A stretch of DNA of 29,173 nucleotides from an uncultured Lactobacillus sp. Lineage in GTDB: Bacteria > Bacillota > Bacilli > Lactobacillales > Lactobacillaceae. Numbering within the stretch: position 1 is the first letter of the stretch; every line of letters begins with the position of its first letter. Below the pieces are notes generated by a model. That model saw only the letters and a list, made by a program, of their open reading frames with translations. It was not told where the DNA came from and did no database searches. The stretch is taken from the NCBI RefSeq assembly GCF_948948975.1, contig NZ_CARBVX010000023.1, positions 1-29,173 of the forward strand, in the 5' to 3' direction. A program made the position numbers and the translations under genes. Of this stretch, positions 1-10,200 are shown one piece after another.

Positions 1-241
1 TACCTAAATAACCCAAAGTCCACTTATGTTCTTCTTCCAATTCTAGAATTGAACTAAGTAACTCTGCTTGTTCATTTTCGTGCTTACTTGGCTTTCTGCG
101 AACCCATTTGTAATAGGCGTCTCTAGTAATACCAGCGATTTGACACAAGCTAATGATTGACCAACCATATTCTTTATTTAGTTCTTTGATGGCTTGTTGT
201 CTGAAGAATCGTTCACCTCCCGATTTCGTATTTCCATCACT
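1..241 (-). CDS. IS3-family transposase OrfB (IS150 group), N-terminal part, runs off the window
   Basis: This reading frame is open on the minus strand from the frameshift region to the window edge, so only the start of OrfB is present. OrfB is the DDE-integrase subunit of IS3 elements. The visible part includes RFFRQQAIKELNKEYGWSI and then a stretch with GITRDAYYKWVRRKPS, typical of the HTH_21-like region before the rve catalytic core; the DDE residues lie outside. There is no convincing ATG in this frame. It is in the -1 frame relative to OrfA, so it is probably made as an OrfAB fusion by frameshifting at 241-247. A purine-rich GGGAGG just downstream of the slippery site could also allow separate initiation. 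Whether the element is intact cannot be judged. Confidence 0.8.
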
Positions 242-891
242 TTTTTTGCGTATGCTTCTTCCATTTCTTTACGGAGAAGTTGAGCCTTTAATAATCGATT
301 TTCAGCCTTTAGCTGATCAATTTCTGTCCACTCTTTTTGTGGTTTGGTTTTGCCTCGGCGATCACGAAGTGACTGTGGATTATTGCCACTTTTACGATAC
401 TTTTGATACCACCCATAAACTTGTTGATAACTAACGTTATATTTTTCTACGGCCCAGTTGTAATTGACATCATGCTTGATCAACTCTTCGATTATTGATA
501 ATCGTTCCTCAAAAGTAGTTTTTCTTCCTGGCATAATTGAATCTCGCTTTCTTGGCGTATAAGCCTTTAGTTTTGATTCATTATACTGCATAATCCAATC
601 TGATAGTTGTGTTTTGGACTTTAGCCCATGCTTGATCGCGAATATTTCAAGCGACTCGTCTGATTTTTGATACTGTTGGACCAAAGATAATTTAAATTCC
701 TTTGAATATCTATGATTATTGTGAGTAGATCGTAAGCCATCAATGCCCTGGTATTTATATAGATATCCCCAAGTTCTAATAGTTTTCTTGCCAACTGCAT
801 ACTTTTGAGCTACCTCACTGATACTAGAACTGGTTAGTTCATTTAGTATAGATAATTTTTGCTCTGCACTATATTTTGATTTCCTAGACAT
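178..891 (-). CDS. IS3-family transposase OrfA (IS150 group), double helix-turn-helix
   Basis: This 237-residue protein is the DNA-binding subunit of an IS3-family transposase. Residues about 1-60 (YSAEQKLSILNEL, then an HTH ending KKTIRTW) and about 120-175 (FEERLSIIEELIKHDVNYNWA, then VSYQQVYGWYQKY) are two helix-turn-helix units, with a third similar unit around residues 60-105. A leucine-zipper-like helix (IDQLKAENRLLKAQLLRKEM) follows near residue 200, as is usual in OrfA. The start ATG at 891 has a good RBS (GGAGGG, 8 nt upstream), which lies in the 3' arm of a long hairpin (see 900-949). The C-terminal end overlaps orfB in the -1 frame. The element sits downstream of metG and reads in the same direction. 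Confidence 0.9.
   Translation of the reverse strand: MSRKSKYSAEQKLSILNELTSSSISEVAQKYAVGKKTIRTWGYLYKYQGIDGLRSTHNNHRYSKEFKLSLVQQYQKSDESLEIFAIKHGLKSKTQLSDWIMQYNESKLKAYTPRKRDSIMPGRKTTFEERLSIIEELIKHDVNYNWAVEKYNVSYQQVYGWYQKYRKSGNNPQSLRDRRGKTKPQKEWTEIDQLKAENRLLKAQLLRKEMEEAYAKKVMEIRNREVNDSSDNKPSKN
241..247 (-). promoter_or_regulatory. Programmed -1 ribosomal frameshift heptamer for OrfAB
   Basis: A run of seven A on the minus strand is read GCA AAA AAA GTG in the OrfA frame. This is the A-AAA-AAA type slippery heptamer common in IS3 elements. A -1 slip joins OrfA directly to the open OrfB frame without crossing a stop, which fits a fused OrfAB transposase. Confidence 0.75.
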
Positions 892-899
892 ATAAAATA

Positions 900-949
900 C
901 CCTCCAAGTATTAAGATGAATTTTCTATTTCATCTGTATACTTAGAGGG
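900..949 (-). promoter_or_regulatory. Hairpin masking the transposase ribosome binding site
   Basis: Two 21-nt arms (900-920 and 929-949) pair with two mismatches and one G-U pair around an 8-nt loop. The arm nearer the gene contains GGAGGG, the RBS of orfA. A long transcript entering from metG would therefore fold and hide the RBS. A transcript starting at the internal TATAAT (951-956) would begin inside the outer arm and lack the base of the stem. Mechanisms of this kind are known for IS10 and IS50; here it is inferred from sequence. Confidence 0.65.
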
Positions 950-950
950 C

Positions 951-956
951 ATTATA
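951..956 (-). promoter_or_regulatory. Probable -10 box of the insertion-sequence promoter
   Basis: A perfect TATAAT on the minus strand lies 60 nt upstream of the orfA start. No good -35 is visible at 16-18 nt spacing. Transcription would start at about 944, inside the hairpin arm. The exact end of the element could not be placed; it must lie at or beyond this box. Confidence 0.45.
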
Positions 957-1090
957 ACCAAAAATTTCGAGTGACCTTTTGTATTATTATTAGAGAACAT
1001 CTTCAAATGAGACAATGCAACATCTTCGGTATACACGCGGAGATACAGCAATTTATCTGAGAAATTTCGATTTTTTCTTGAACCTATTCA

Positions 1091-2728
1091 CTATTCAGTA
1101 GTAGCCTTACCATCATTCATTTGTTCTTTGATGTAGGCAATTTCCTCATCAATATTCAGACGTGGGAAAATCGGTGTTCCTTTAGCAACAACTTTGATAC
1201 CCGTTGACAATCCTGAAAATTCAAGATTTTCAAGATCAAAAACTGCTCTAAGTCCCAATTGTTCCATAATAGCATTTGATGTTGTCATCATGAATGGTTG
1301 TATGAGATGCGCTATGACTCTGAGACTTGCTACTAAGTGAGCCATGACTGCCGACAATTTATTGCGATCATCTTTATCTTTAGCAAGTACCCAAGGCTCT
1401 GTTTCATCAATATACTTGTTGGTGCGAGAAATGATCGTCCAGATGGCATCAAATACTTTTGGATAATCAACAGCTTCCATTTGTTTATGGTAGGCTGCGA
1501 TGTTGTCAGCCACAACAGCCGACAAGTCCGCATCAAATTCTGTTGCAGTCACAAAAGCCGGTACTTCACCACCGAAGTATTTATTAACCATAGCAACCGT
1601 ACGATTAAGGAGATTTCCAAGGTCATTGGCAAGTTCGTAATTGATACGCCCAACATAATCTTCAGGGGTGAAGGTGCCATCTGAACCAACTGGCAGACTC
1701 CGCATGAGATAATAACGGAGAGGATCAAGCCCAAAACGTTCTACTAACATTTCTGGGTAAACAACATTCCCCTTTGATTTAGACATTTTACCGTCTTGCA
1801 TAACAAACCAGCCGTGGACAATGAGACGAGTTGGCAATGGCAAATCAAGCGCCATAAGCATTATTGGCCAATAGATCGAGTGGAAACGAAGAATGTCTTT
1901 TCCAAGCATGTGAATGATTTCGTGGTGATCATCATTGTGCCAGAACTTATCAAAGTTAGTACAGTTGTCTCGTCCATAGCCGAGTGCAGTAATATAGTTC
2001 ATCAAGGCATCAATCCAAACATAGATCACATGTTTTGGATTAGATGGCACCTTAATTCCCCAAGTGTAAGTTGTACGAGAAACTGCCAAATCTTCCAAAC
2101 CGGGCTCAATGAAATTACTAAACATTTCATTCATACGACCATCTGGTTGGATAAATTCTGGGTGTTTTTTATAATAGGCTACTAAACGGTCCGCATACTT
2201 GCTCACACGGAAAAAGTAGGATTCTTCAGAAACCTTTTCAACCTCATGACCTGATGGGGCAACCCCACCGATCATATTGCCAGCTTCATCACGATAAACT
2301 TCTACCAATTGACTTTCGGTAAAAAATTCCTCATCCGATACAGAATACCATCCCGTATACTCACCGAGGTAAATATCATCCTGCGCTAGTAATTTTTCAA
2401 AAATTTTAGCTACTACTTTTTCATGGAAATCATCTGTGGTACGGATAAATTGGTCATAAGAAATATCCAAGAGTTTCCACAGTTCCTTAACGTCTTTCGT
2501 CATGCCATCAACGTACGTTTGAGGTGTAATGCCAGATTTTTCAGCCTTTTGTTGAATTTTTTGACCATGTTCATCAAGACCTGTCAGGTAACGCACATCA
2601 TAGTTCATCATACGTTTATAACGGGCTAAAACATCACAGGCAATGGTTGTATAAGCAGAGCCAATATGAAGTTTGCCTGATGGATAATAAATCGGAGTTG
2701 TAATATAGAATGATTTTCTTTCAGTCAT
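1091..2728 (-). CDS. metG: Methionine--tRNA ligase, short form lacking the C-terminal tRNA-binding domain
   Basis: Cytoplasmic class I aminoacyl-tRNA synthetase that charges tRNA-Met with methionine. The first motif is HIGS (residues 21-24, a HIGH variant), followed by [11 protein letters not shown], the connective peptide without zinc cysteines ([10 protein letters not shown], usual in Lactobacillales), and KMSKS at 314-318. The anticodon-binding helices run to about residue 520. The protein stops at residue 545 after [17 protein letters not shown]. In most relatives this is followed by an acidic linker and a Trbp111-like dimerization/tRNA-binding domain of about 110 residues. No trace of that domain is readable in the 130 nt after the TAG stop. 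The E. coli enzyme cut back to a similar length is known to be active, so this one may work as a monomer. The start ATG follows AAAGGAA. It may be the only copy or a second copy. Confidence 0.93.
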   Translation of the reverse strand: MTERKSFYITTPIYYPSGKLHIGSAYTTIACDVLARYKRMMNYDVRYLTGLDEHGQKIQQKAEKSGITPQTYVDGMTKDVKELWKLLDISYDQFIRTTDDFHEKVVAKIFEKLLAQDDIYLGEYTGWYSVSDEEFFTESQLVEVYRDEAGNMIGGVAPSGHEVEKVSEESYFFRVSKYADRLVAYYKKHPEFIQPDGRMNEMFSNFIEPGLEDLAVSRTTYTWGIKVPSNPKHVIYVWIDALMNYITALGYGRDNCTNFDKFWHNDDHHEIIHMLGKDILRFHSIYWPIMLMALDLPLPTRLIVHGWFVMQDGKMSKSKGNVVYPEMLVERFGLDPLRYYLMRSLPVGSDGTFTPEDYVGRINYELANDLGNLLNRTVAMVNKYFGGEVPAFVTATEFDADLSAVVADNIAAYHKQMEAVDYPKVFDAIWTIISRTNKYIDETEPWVLAKDKDDRNKLSAVMAHLVASLRVIAHLIQPFMMTTSNAIMEQLGLRAVFDLENLEFSGLSTGIKVVAKGTPIFPRLNIDEEIAYIKEQMNDGKATTE

Positions 2729-2780
2729 GAGAAATTCCTTTCAAAACAGGGCAGATGAGTCTTACAAACGATAACAGCTT

Positions 2781-2809
2781 ATTATAATACAAAGATAGGC
2801 TTTTCAGAA
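2781..2809 (-). promoter_or_regulatory. Possible metG promoter
   Basis: TATAAT (2781-2786) lies about 50 nt upstream of the metG start, with a weak TTCTGA (2804-2809) at 17-nt spacing. The rest of the 2729-3016 gap holds no gene. No T-box consensus was found upstream of metG on this strand. Confidence 0.4.
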
Positions 2810-2922
2810 CTCATATAAATAGTGATAAGTATCTTGATTCTTCAATAAACGGCACAATTAATTAGTACTTTCAGTTGCCAAAATATTCACTAGAGTTTAA
2901 TAGAACAATTCTAGTCTAGTTG

Positions 2923-2959
2923 AAAAAATAAAGTGACTATATATATTATTGATAACTTT
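2923..2959 (-). terminator. Weak candidate terminator of the NRPS operon
   Basis: On the minus strand, AAAGT (2959-2955) can pair with ACTTT (2934-2930) around an imperfect AT-rich inner region, followed by six T (2928-2923). It is the only T-run after a possible hairpin downstream of the exporter gene. The stem is weak, so read-through into metG is possible. Confidence 0.3.
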
Positions 2960-3016
2960 TAGATTCGTACAAAGTTTGTTTGGAATATTATTTTAAAACT
3001 AAGTTAGTATATTCAT

Positions 3017-4195
3017 TTAACCTATATTTTTTAATGCAATTTTTAAGAGTATACAAGTTAGAAAATCTCCTATTCCTACAATCCCAAACACAAGTAAGGT
3101 TTTAAAATTCAAATATGAAAATATAACTGTTCCTAAAGGCATAAGCATCAAAGCAAAAAATGAAATTATACTAAATACCCTTCCTAAATATTTCTTTTCA
3201 ATTGTAGACTGTAAGTAAGATAACATTTGTACGTTAAAAATTGTCATAGATAAAGATGATAATGAAAACAACAGTAAGGTAACCAGCCAAATCTTCACTA
3301 AAGGAATCATAATTAATGGCAAAGATGATATCAAAAGGAACATGCTATATTTGTCTGATGAAAAACTTCTTTTAAAAAAGTTATTTGATACTGCTCCAAT
3401 AATATTTCCGACTGCTTGACCAATTAAAACCATACCATATAAATTATCCAAACCGTACATTTTATTAATAAATGGTAAATAAAAGTTTATTCCTGAAGAA
3501 AAGAAATTAATCATCGAACTTGCAATCACTAAGAGAAGCAACTCTTTATTATTATAGATGTAATTGAAGCCATACTTTATTGAAGTATCATCGGATTTTT
3601 TTGAAGAGTCAATAGAGAAATTTAATTCAACAAAAAAAATTTCTAAACACCCAGACAATAAAAAACTGAGAGAATTGATAAGCATTCCATATTTATATCC
3701 TACTAATGCTATAGTAAGCATTCCAACAATAGGTGAGAGAATACTTAAAAATTCAGATATTGATTTTGAATAAGAATTATATTTAATTATATTGTCTTTG
3801 CTTAATAAATCACTAACTATCGCTCTATAGGCGGGAACATTAAATGCATACAAAATTGCTAGACAGACATTTATCACTATCAACATATACACATTACTCT
3901 TGCTATAAAACATGTAAACTATAAAAGTTAGTAAACTAGCTATAAAATCAGTAATAATTAATATTTTTTTCTTATTTTTACTATCAGCAAACACGCCGCC
4001 GAAAAGGCTGAATAACAGTTGTATAATAATCTCTGAAAATTGATAAATCCTCATGTAATAATTTGATTTACTTCCAGAAGAAGCTATAACCAATTTGTTG
4101 GCATAATCATAAATAGTAGCTCCAAATTCATTTAATTGACCACTGACAATTAACAGAAAAATATTCTTCTTTTCTATATTATTTTTTGACTGCAT
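3017..4195 (-). CDS. MFS exporter, probable efflux pump for the nonribosomal peptide
   Basis: A 392-residue integral membrane protein with about 11-12 hydrophobic segments. The first cytoplasmic loop carries FGGVFADSKNKKKILI (about residues 65-80), which matches the MFS motif A pattern (GGxxADRxxRK) of drug and siderophore exporters such as the EntS group. The family uses proton motive force to move small molecules out of the cell. It is the last gene of the operon, 24 nt after the third NRPS, with its own RBS (GGGAGAG, 6 nt before ATG). This position suggests it exports or gives tolerance to the peptide. The substrate cannot be read from sequence. Codon use is as AT-rich as the NRPS genes. 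Confidence 0.85.
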   Translation of the reverse strand: MQSKNNIEKKNIFLLIVSGQLNEFGATIYDYANKLVIASSGSKSNYYMRIYQFSEIIIQLLFSLFGGVFADSKNKKKILIITDFIASLLTFIVYMFYSKSNVYMLIVINVCLAILYAFNVPAYRAIVSDLLSKDNIIKYNSYSKSISEFLSILSPIVGMLTIALVGYKYGMLINSLSFLLSGCLEIFFVELNFSIDSSKKSDDTSIKYGFNYIYNNKELLLLVIASSMINFFSSGINFYLPFINKMYGLDNLYGMVLIGQAVGNIIGAVSNNFFKRSFSSDKYSMFLLISSLPLIMIPLVKIWLVTLLLFSLSSLSMTIFNVQMLSYLQSTIEKKYLGRVFSIISFFALMLMPLGTVIFSYLNFKTLLVFGIVGIGDFLTCILLKIALKNIG

Positions 4196-4219
4196 TTAAA
4201 TCTCTCCCGTGATAAATAC

Positions 4220-7200
4220 TCAAGATAAAAAATTTTCAAATTCTTGTTTTACTAGTTTAAAGAATTTTCCCATAAATTCTGATGAATACTCTTGTGAATC
4301 ACTAGTAATGCTAAATTTAAATGTATTACCTTCCTTTTCAAGAAGTACCATAAAAATTGATTTTTGATAATTATTATCCGATATCATGTTATCAATTAAA
4401 TAGTCAGTTTTTCTTAAAATTGTCCATGAATTTTCTACAAACGATTCACCCAAATAATTAAATAATATATCTGGACATGCCACCCTTGGTAAGGATTTTT
4501 TTACCTTATTATACATAATTCCATCATTTGGAACTACCGACATTCTTTTCTCAACTTCATTGCATTGGGAAACTAGATCCTTTTTAACATCAAAATTTAT
4601 CGGGTATTCTGAAGTAAACCACCCCACTACATCAGTAACACTCTCTAAATACTCTTGACATATTCGTCCATGACCTTCTAATATGACTTGAATATTAATT
4701 TTTTGAGATATCATTGCGTAGCATCGTACAATTAGCGCTAAAAGAAAATGTTCAACTTTTATTTTGCTTTGAAGATTTTTCAAATTATCTTGTGAAAGTT
4801 CAAGATTTAAATAGTTTTTTTGTATTCCCTGTGAGTATTCATAATTTTCAGAATAATTTGCTTCATGCTCCAAGATTGTATGGTTCCAGTAATTAATTTC
4901 TTTCTCATCCACAGGTAAGTTATTAATACTTTCAATTGCTTTTAATAGGCTAGGTTTAGTAATACTACATCCTTTGTTACAAATATAATCATCTAGATCC
5001 TGTAAGATAATACCCCAAGAAACAACATCCACTAGTAAATGATGAATACAGAGGACAGCATAGTTAGTATCTGGAGTCTCAATGTATTCAACTGCAATTA
5101 AATTATTATCTTCTAAATTAATTTTAGATACTATTTTTTCTGCAATTACATCTACAATTTGTTGAGACATTTGTTCTTTAAAAATTTGATGTTCAAAATA
5201 ATACTTTCTATATCCTGGTAAATTTATTACAAAGTCACGGTTCTCAGTAATCGACAAACGTAATGAATCATGTCTGTCAATCAAATAATCAATTCCATTT
5301 AAAAATGTAGTAATGGGAGTTTTAGAGATATCAACCATAATAACTTGACAAAAGTGCGATAAATTTGGAAGATTTTTTTGAAGAAAATCTTGCATTATCG
5401 GAGTTCCCAGTGTTTTATATGCTTTATGTTGCTTATTTTTATTATGAATACGAGCCTGTGAATTAGTATTTATAATAAAGTCTTCCAACTTCTTGTTTTT
5501 TAATAGATCCCTAACCGATGCAACATAATTATTCTTCTTTAACTCGGATATTACTTTCATAGCTCTTAAAGAATCGCCACCATTATCTACAAAGGATTCC
5601 TCAAGGTCCAAATTATCTCCCAATTCCTGTTTTAATATTTTGTAACACACTGTAAATAATATTGCTTTCTCTTTTTCAGATTTTGAATTTGTTTTCGCTA
5701 CATTGCTAATATTTATCAACGCTTTTTTATCAGGTTTGCCATTTGAGGTCAGGGGAACTGATTCAATATTGATAAATTTATGGGGAATCATATACATAGG
5801 GAAAACATCCAACATCCTTGTTTTTAAAATATCACCATGAATTATACTACCTAGAATAAACGCAACTAGTTCTTGTTTTTTATGATCAAAAATCACTACT
5901 GCATCTTGTACTTCTTCTTGACTTAATAAATAATTTCGAATTTCACCTAATTCGACTCTATGCCCGTTAAGTTTTACTTGTTCGTCTTCTCTTCCAAAAA
6001 GTACTAGATTACCTGAGGCATCCCAACTGCCAATATCACCTGTTTTATAAAAAACATTTTGTAATGTTTCATCAAAAATAAATTTTTCATGCGTTAAACT
6101 ATCATTATTCCAATATCCTTGAGAGGTGCTTTCTCCACAAATAAGTATTTCTCCTACTTCTCCCTCTGCGCAATACTTGTTACCATTCTTGATAACTATA
6201 TCTATATTAGGATTAGGAGTTCCAATAGGCACTTGTTCATTTTCAGCATATGCTTGAAGTTCAAAATGAGTTACCGCTACAGTACATTCTGTTGGACCAT
6301 AAGAATTCACTATACGTTTTGTCCCAATATACTTTTTCAAACTTTTTTGATTAATAACTGTACCACCATTTATTAATATTCTTAATGGGGCTAAATTATA
6401 CATTGATACAACATGACTTGGGATAGCTGCTATCGTTACATTATTTTCCTTAATAATATCATCGATTTTTTCAGGAATTAGCCTATTATCTTTATCAATA
6501 AGTTGTAACGTAGCACCATTCAATAAAGCCATAAATATTTCCCAAACTGATCCATCAAAACCTATATTTGCATACTGTAACACTGTATCTGATGATTTAA
6601 CAGCTAATTCATTAATAAAATATGAATTGAGATTTAATAAATTTCTGTGAGTTACCTTTACTCCTTTAGGAATTCCTGTTGTCCCCGAAGTATACATTAT
6701 ATAGGCTAAAGAATTTTCTGAGATTTTTGTTTCCTTAAATTGTTTTTTACCACTTCTTGAGAAAATTTCATCAAACGACACCTTTGAACCACTTACACTA
6801 AATTCTCCTAATAGCTCTTTTTCCGTAATCATAAGAACTGGATCAACTTCATCCAACACCCGTTGAATTCTTACAGTAGGAAACTCTTCATTAATAGGAA
6901 CGTAGCAACCACCTGCTTTTAAAACTGAAATAATCGCTAGAATTTGGTTTACTGACCTTGACAAATGAATAACAACATTTTTCCCAAAAATATCGTATTT
7001 CTGTAATAATAAATTAGCAATACCTGATGAAAGATCGTCCAGTTCGGCATATGTTAATTCTATATTGTTATGGCGAACTGCTGTATTTTGAGGATAGTCC
7101 TTAACAATATCACTAAATCTATCAATGATATTTGAATAGCCAATCTCTATTTTATTTCCTTGATGTAAATATTTTTGTTTTACATATTCTCTAAAATTGA

Positions 7201-10200
7201 AAAATGATTGAAATTCCTCTAGACTCAGCGCAACATTTTCTGCTTCATTGAGCATAGAGATAAACATTTTAAAGAAATATTCCATAAAATATTTATTGTA
7301 TTTATCTACATTGTAGTCTAGCTCAATTTCAAATTTACCATCAACACTATTAACAATAAGGGTAATATCAAATTTACTAATATCATTATCAACCTGTAAT
7401 ACCCTAGCAGTCGTACCATTTAAATTTAGATGATCTGAAACCACATCATTAAAAACAAAAAAGTAAGAATATGGATTTAAAATTTTTGTTTTATATTTTT
7501 GAAGTTTTTCATTCAATAATTCAAACGTTCCCTTTGTTGATTTATCCAAAAATGTTTTAGTTAAATCAGAAACATTTTGCAACACATCACTAAACGTTTC
7601 ACTTTTTGATATTCTTATTCCAAAAGGAACAGAATCACTAAACATTCCCAATGTATTATCTAATTCTAAAAATTTTCTTTGATTAATAGGGATTCCAAAA
7701 ATAATTTGACTATTATTTTCTATTTGTCTCAAAGAACACGCATAACAAGAAGCAAAATACGAAAACAGCGTCACATTTTTTGAAAACAGAGTTTCTCTTA
7801 ACTTAGGAGATACTTCAACAGTTTGTTTAATACGACGTACTTTTTTATCACCATCTTCATTACTTGAATTTGTTAAATTATCTAAATCAAGCGCTGAAAA
7901 ATACTCATACCAATAGTCATCAATTTTTTCATTAATTCTATTTTCTGAAAAATCAATGTATTGATATTGGTCCACATCGCTTTCTTTGGCAAATTCCAAA
8001 CCGTTATTGTAACTTTGAGTAATTTCATCAATTAATATTTGGTTACTAATTTGGTCAGTCACTATGTGATGTAAATCAATAATAAACAGCCACCGATCCT
8101 CATCCAATTTATAAATTGCTGAACGAATGACTTCGCCTTGATTCAAATTAAATGGCTTAACAAAGTCATTAATCACTTCTTCAATGTTAAAGTTATGCCC
8201 TACTAAGCTTTTTAATTCTATATCCATTTTCTTTATTACGCCTGGAATTTGAATATATTCTCCATCTATTAATTCAAATACTGTTCCTAATATTGAGTGT
8301 CTATATACAAGATTGTTCAAAACTTTTACTAATTTGTTACAATCTAAATTTCCATCAATAGTGTACGCCATTGTAACGTTATACGCTGTATTTTCTTGAA
8401 TTGTCTGAGTTATAAACATTCTCTTTTGCATATCAGACATTACATATCTTGCTTTTTTAGCTGCATGCTCTAAGGTTTTTAGAGTCGAAGTTTTTCTATT
8501 ACTTTTTAATCTGATGCCTATTTTTTCCGATATTTCTTTCACAGTATCACCATCGAAAATTTCCGAAATTGTTACTTCTACATCAAACTCCTCTTCAATT
8601 AACTGCAAAAGCCTCATAATTAAAATCGAATTACCACCACTTGCAAAAAAAGAACTATTTGAATTAATAGAGATTTTCTCTTTTAATAATAAAAAAGAAA
8701 AAATCTCAATAACTTTTTCTTCTATTAAGTTTTTTTCCTCTAATTGAGATGTTTTTTCAGTTATTTCTATCAAATTTTTATTATTAATAATCGAATTTCT
8801 ATCTACTTTACCTGATGCTAGCTTAGGTAATGATTTAATAAAATAATAAGTTGATGGTCTCATATATGGCGGTAAAGTTCTGATAAAAAAGCTATCAATT
8901 TCTTTTTTGGTTAACTTTATATTATCTCCTTCAAATACAACGGAAATCTTCTTATTTTCATCATCGCCTGTAGCAAAGGCCACTACATTAGAAATCGATT
9001 GAATATTTAACGCAGTATTCTCGATTTCCTCCAATTCAACACGAACACCTAAAATTTGTATCTGATTATCTCTTCTACCGTTAACCACTAACTTTCCATC
9101 AAAATTAATTTTCCCGACATCCCCAATATCAAAGTATTTTTCATTGTTAATATTAACAAAATTCCTATAATTTCTACCGCTCTCATTTTCATAACCAGTA
9201 AAAACACTCTCACCTTTTACAATAATACGACCTATAGTTTCTGGAGAGACAGGATTATCATTATCGTCTACAATCAAAATGTCTGTATTTGTGAATGGCT
9301 CCCCTTCTACAATATCATCTTCACAATTTATTTCACTACCCGTAATGTAAACAGCCGTTTCAGATGAACCATACAAATTAATTAATTTAATACCTAATTG
9401 ACCAATTGTCTTATTAAAAACTGATACTTTTTGCTTACTCAATTTTTCTCCAGCACACATAATCACCAAGCTAGGATATTTCCCGCTTTCTTTTACTTTT
9501 CTATGTAATACTTTTGAAAAACTGGCAATAAAAGATGGCACAAAATTTACGTAAAATATATCATAATCAATTACAGTCTGAGTAATTAGTTCAATGTCTT
9601 TTTCTTCTCCATCACTTAATATTACCAATGGGGATAAATGGAGTAAGAACCCAAAAACTTCTGTTAGTGATACACCAAAACAAAGAGGAGTTTTATGCAA
9701 AATACGAGCATCGTCTAGAATATAACGTCCAAGATTTAACATTAAATTTTTTACACTACGATAACTATTAGGAACTAACTTAGGATCTCCAGTTGATCCT
9801 GAAGTACATATTATATAACATATGTCATCTTCTTTACTGACTTGTTTACTTTCAATTATTTTTTTATTATCCAGAGAAAAAGATTTTATCTCATCAATAA
9901 TTTGTTGAATTCCGACTATACCCTCCTTTTCCGTTTCTGAAATTATAATTTTTGGTTTCAAATTATCTAGTAAGTTATCTAACTTCGAATTCGGATATTC
10001 ATTTGAAATTGGAACGTAAATTCCTCCCGCTAACAATACAGAATATATTAAAATTAATGAATCAATACTTCTCCCTAACAAAAAAGCTACTTTATCTCCA
10101 TAAGAAACATCATACTTTTTCCTTAATAAATATGCACCGATCATTGAAAATTGATACAGCTTTCCCATAGTAAGCTTTTTATCTTTTTCAATTAAAACCA

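Noticed and set aside
951..1090. Remains of the missing MetRS C-terminal domain between metG and the insertion sequence
   Set aside because: Reading after the stop shows no recognisable part of the Trbp111-like domain in the frames examined.
2890..2920. Nested inverted repeat ACTAGA...TAGAA/TTCTA...TCTAGT downstream of the exporter gene
   Set aside because: No T-run follows it on either strand and the outer arms are only 6 bp, so it was not called a terminator or operator.
2729..3016. Possible T-box leader for metG
   Set aside because: The conserved T-box antiterminator sequence and its terminator are not found on the minus strand here.
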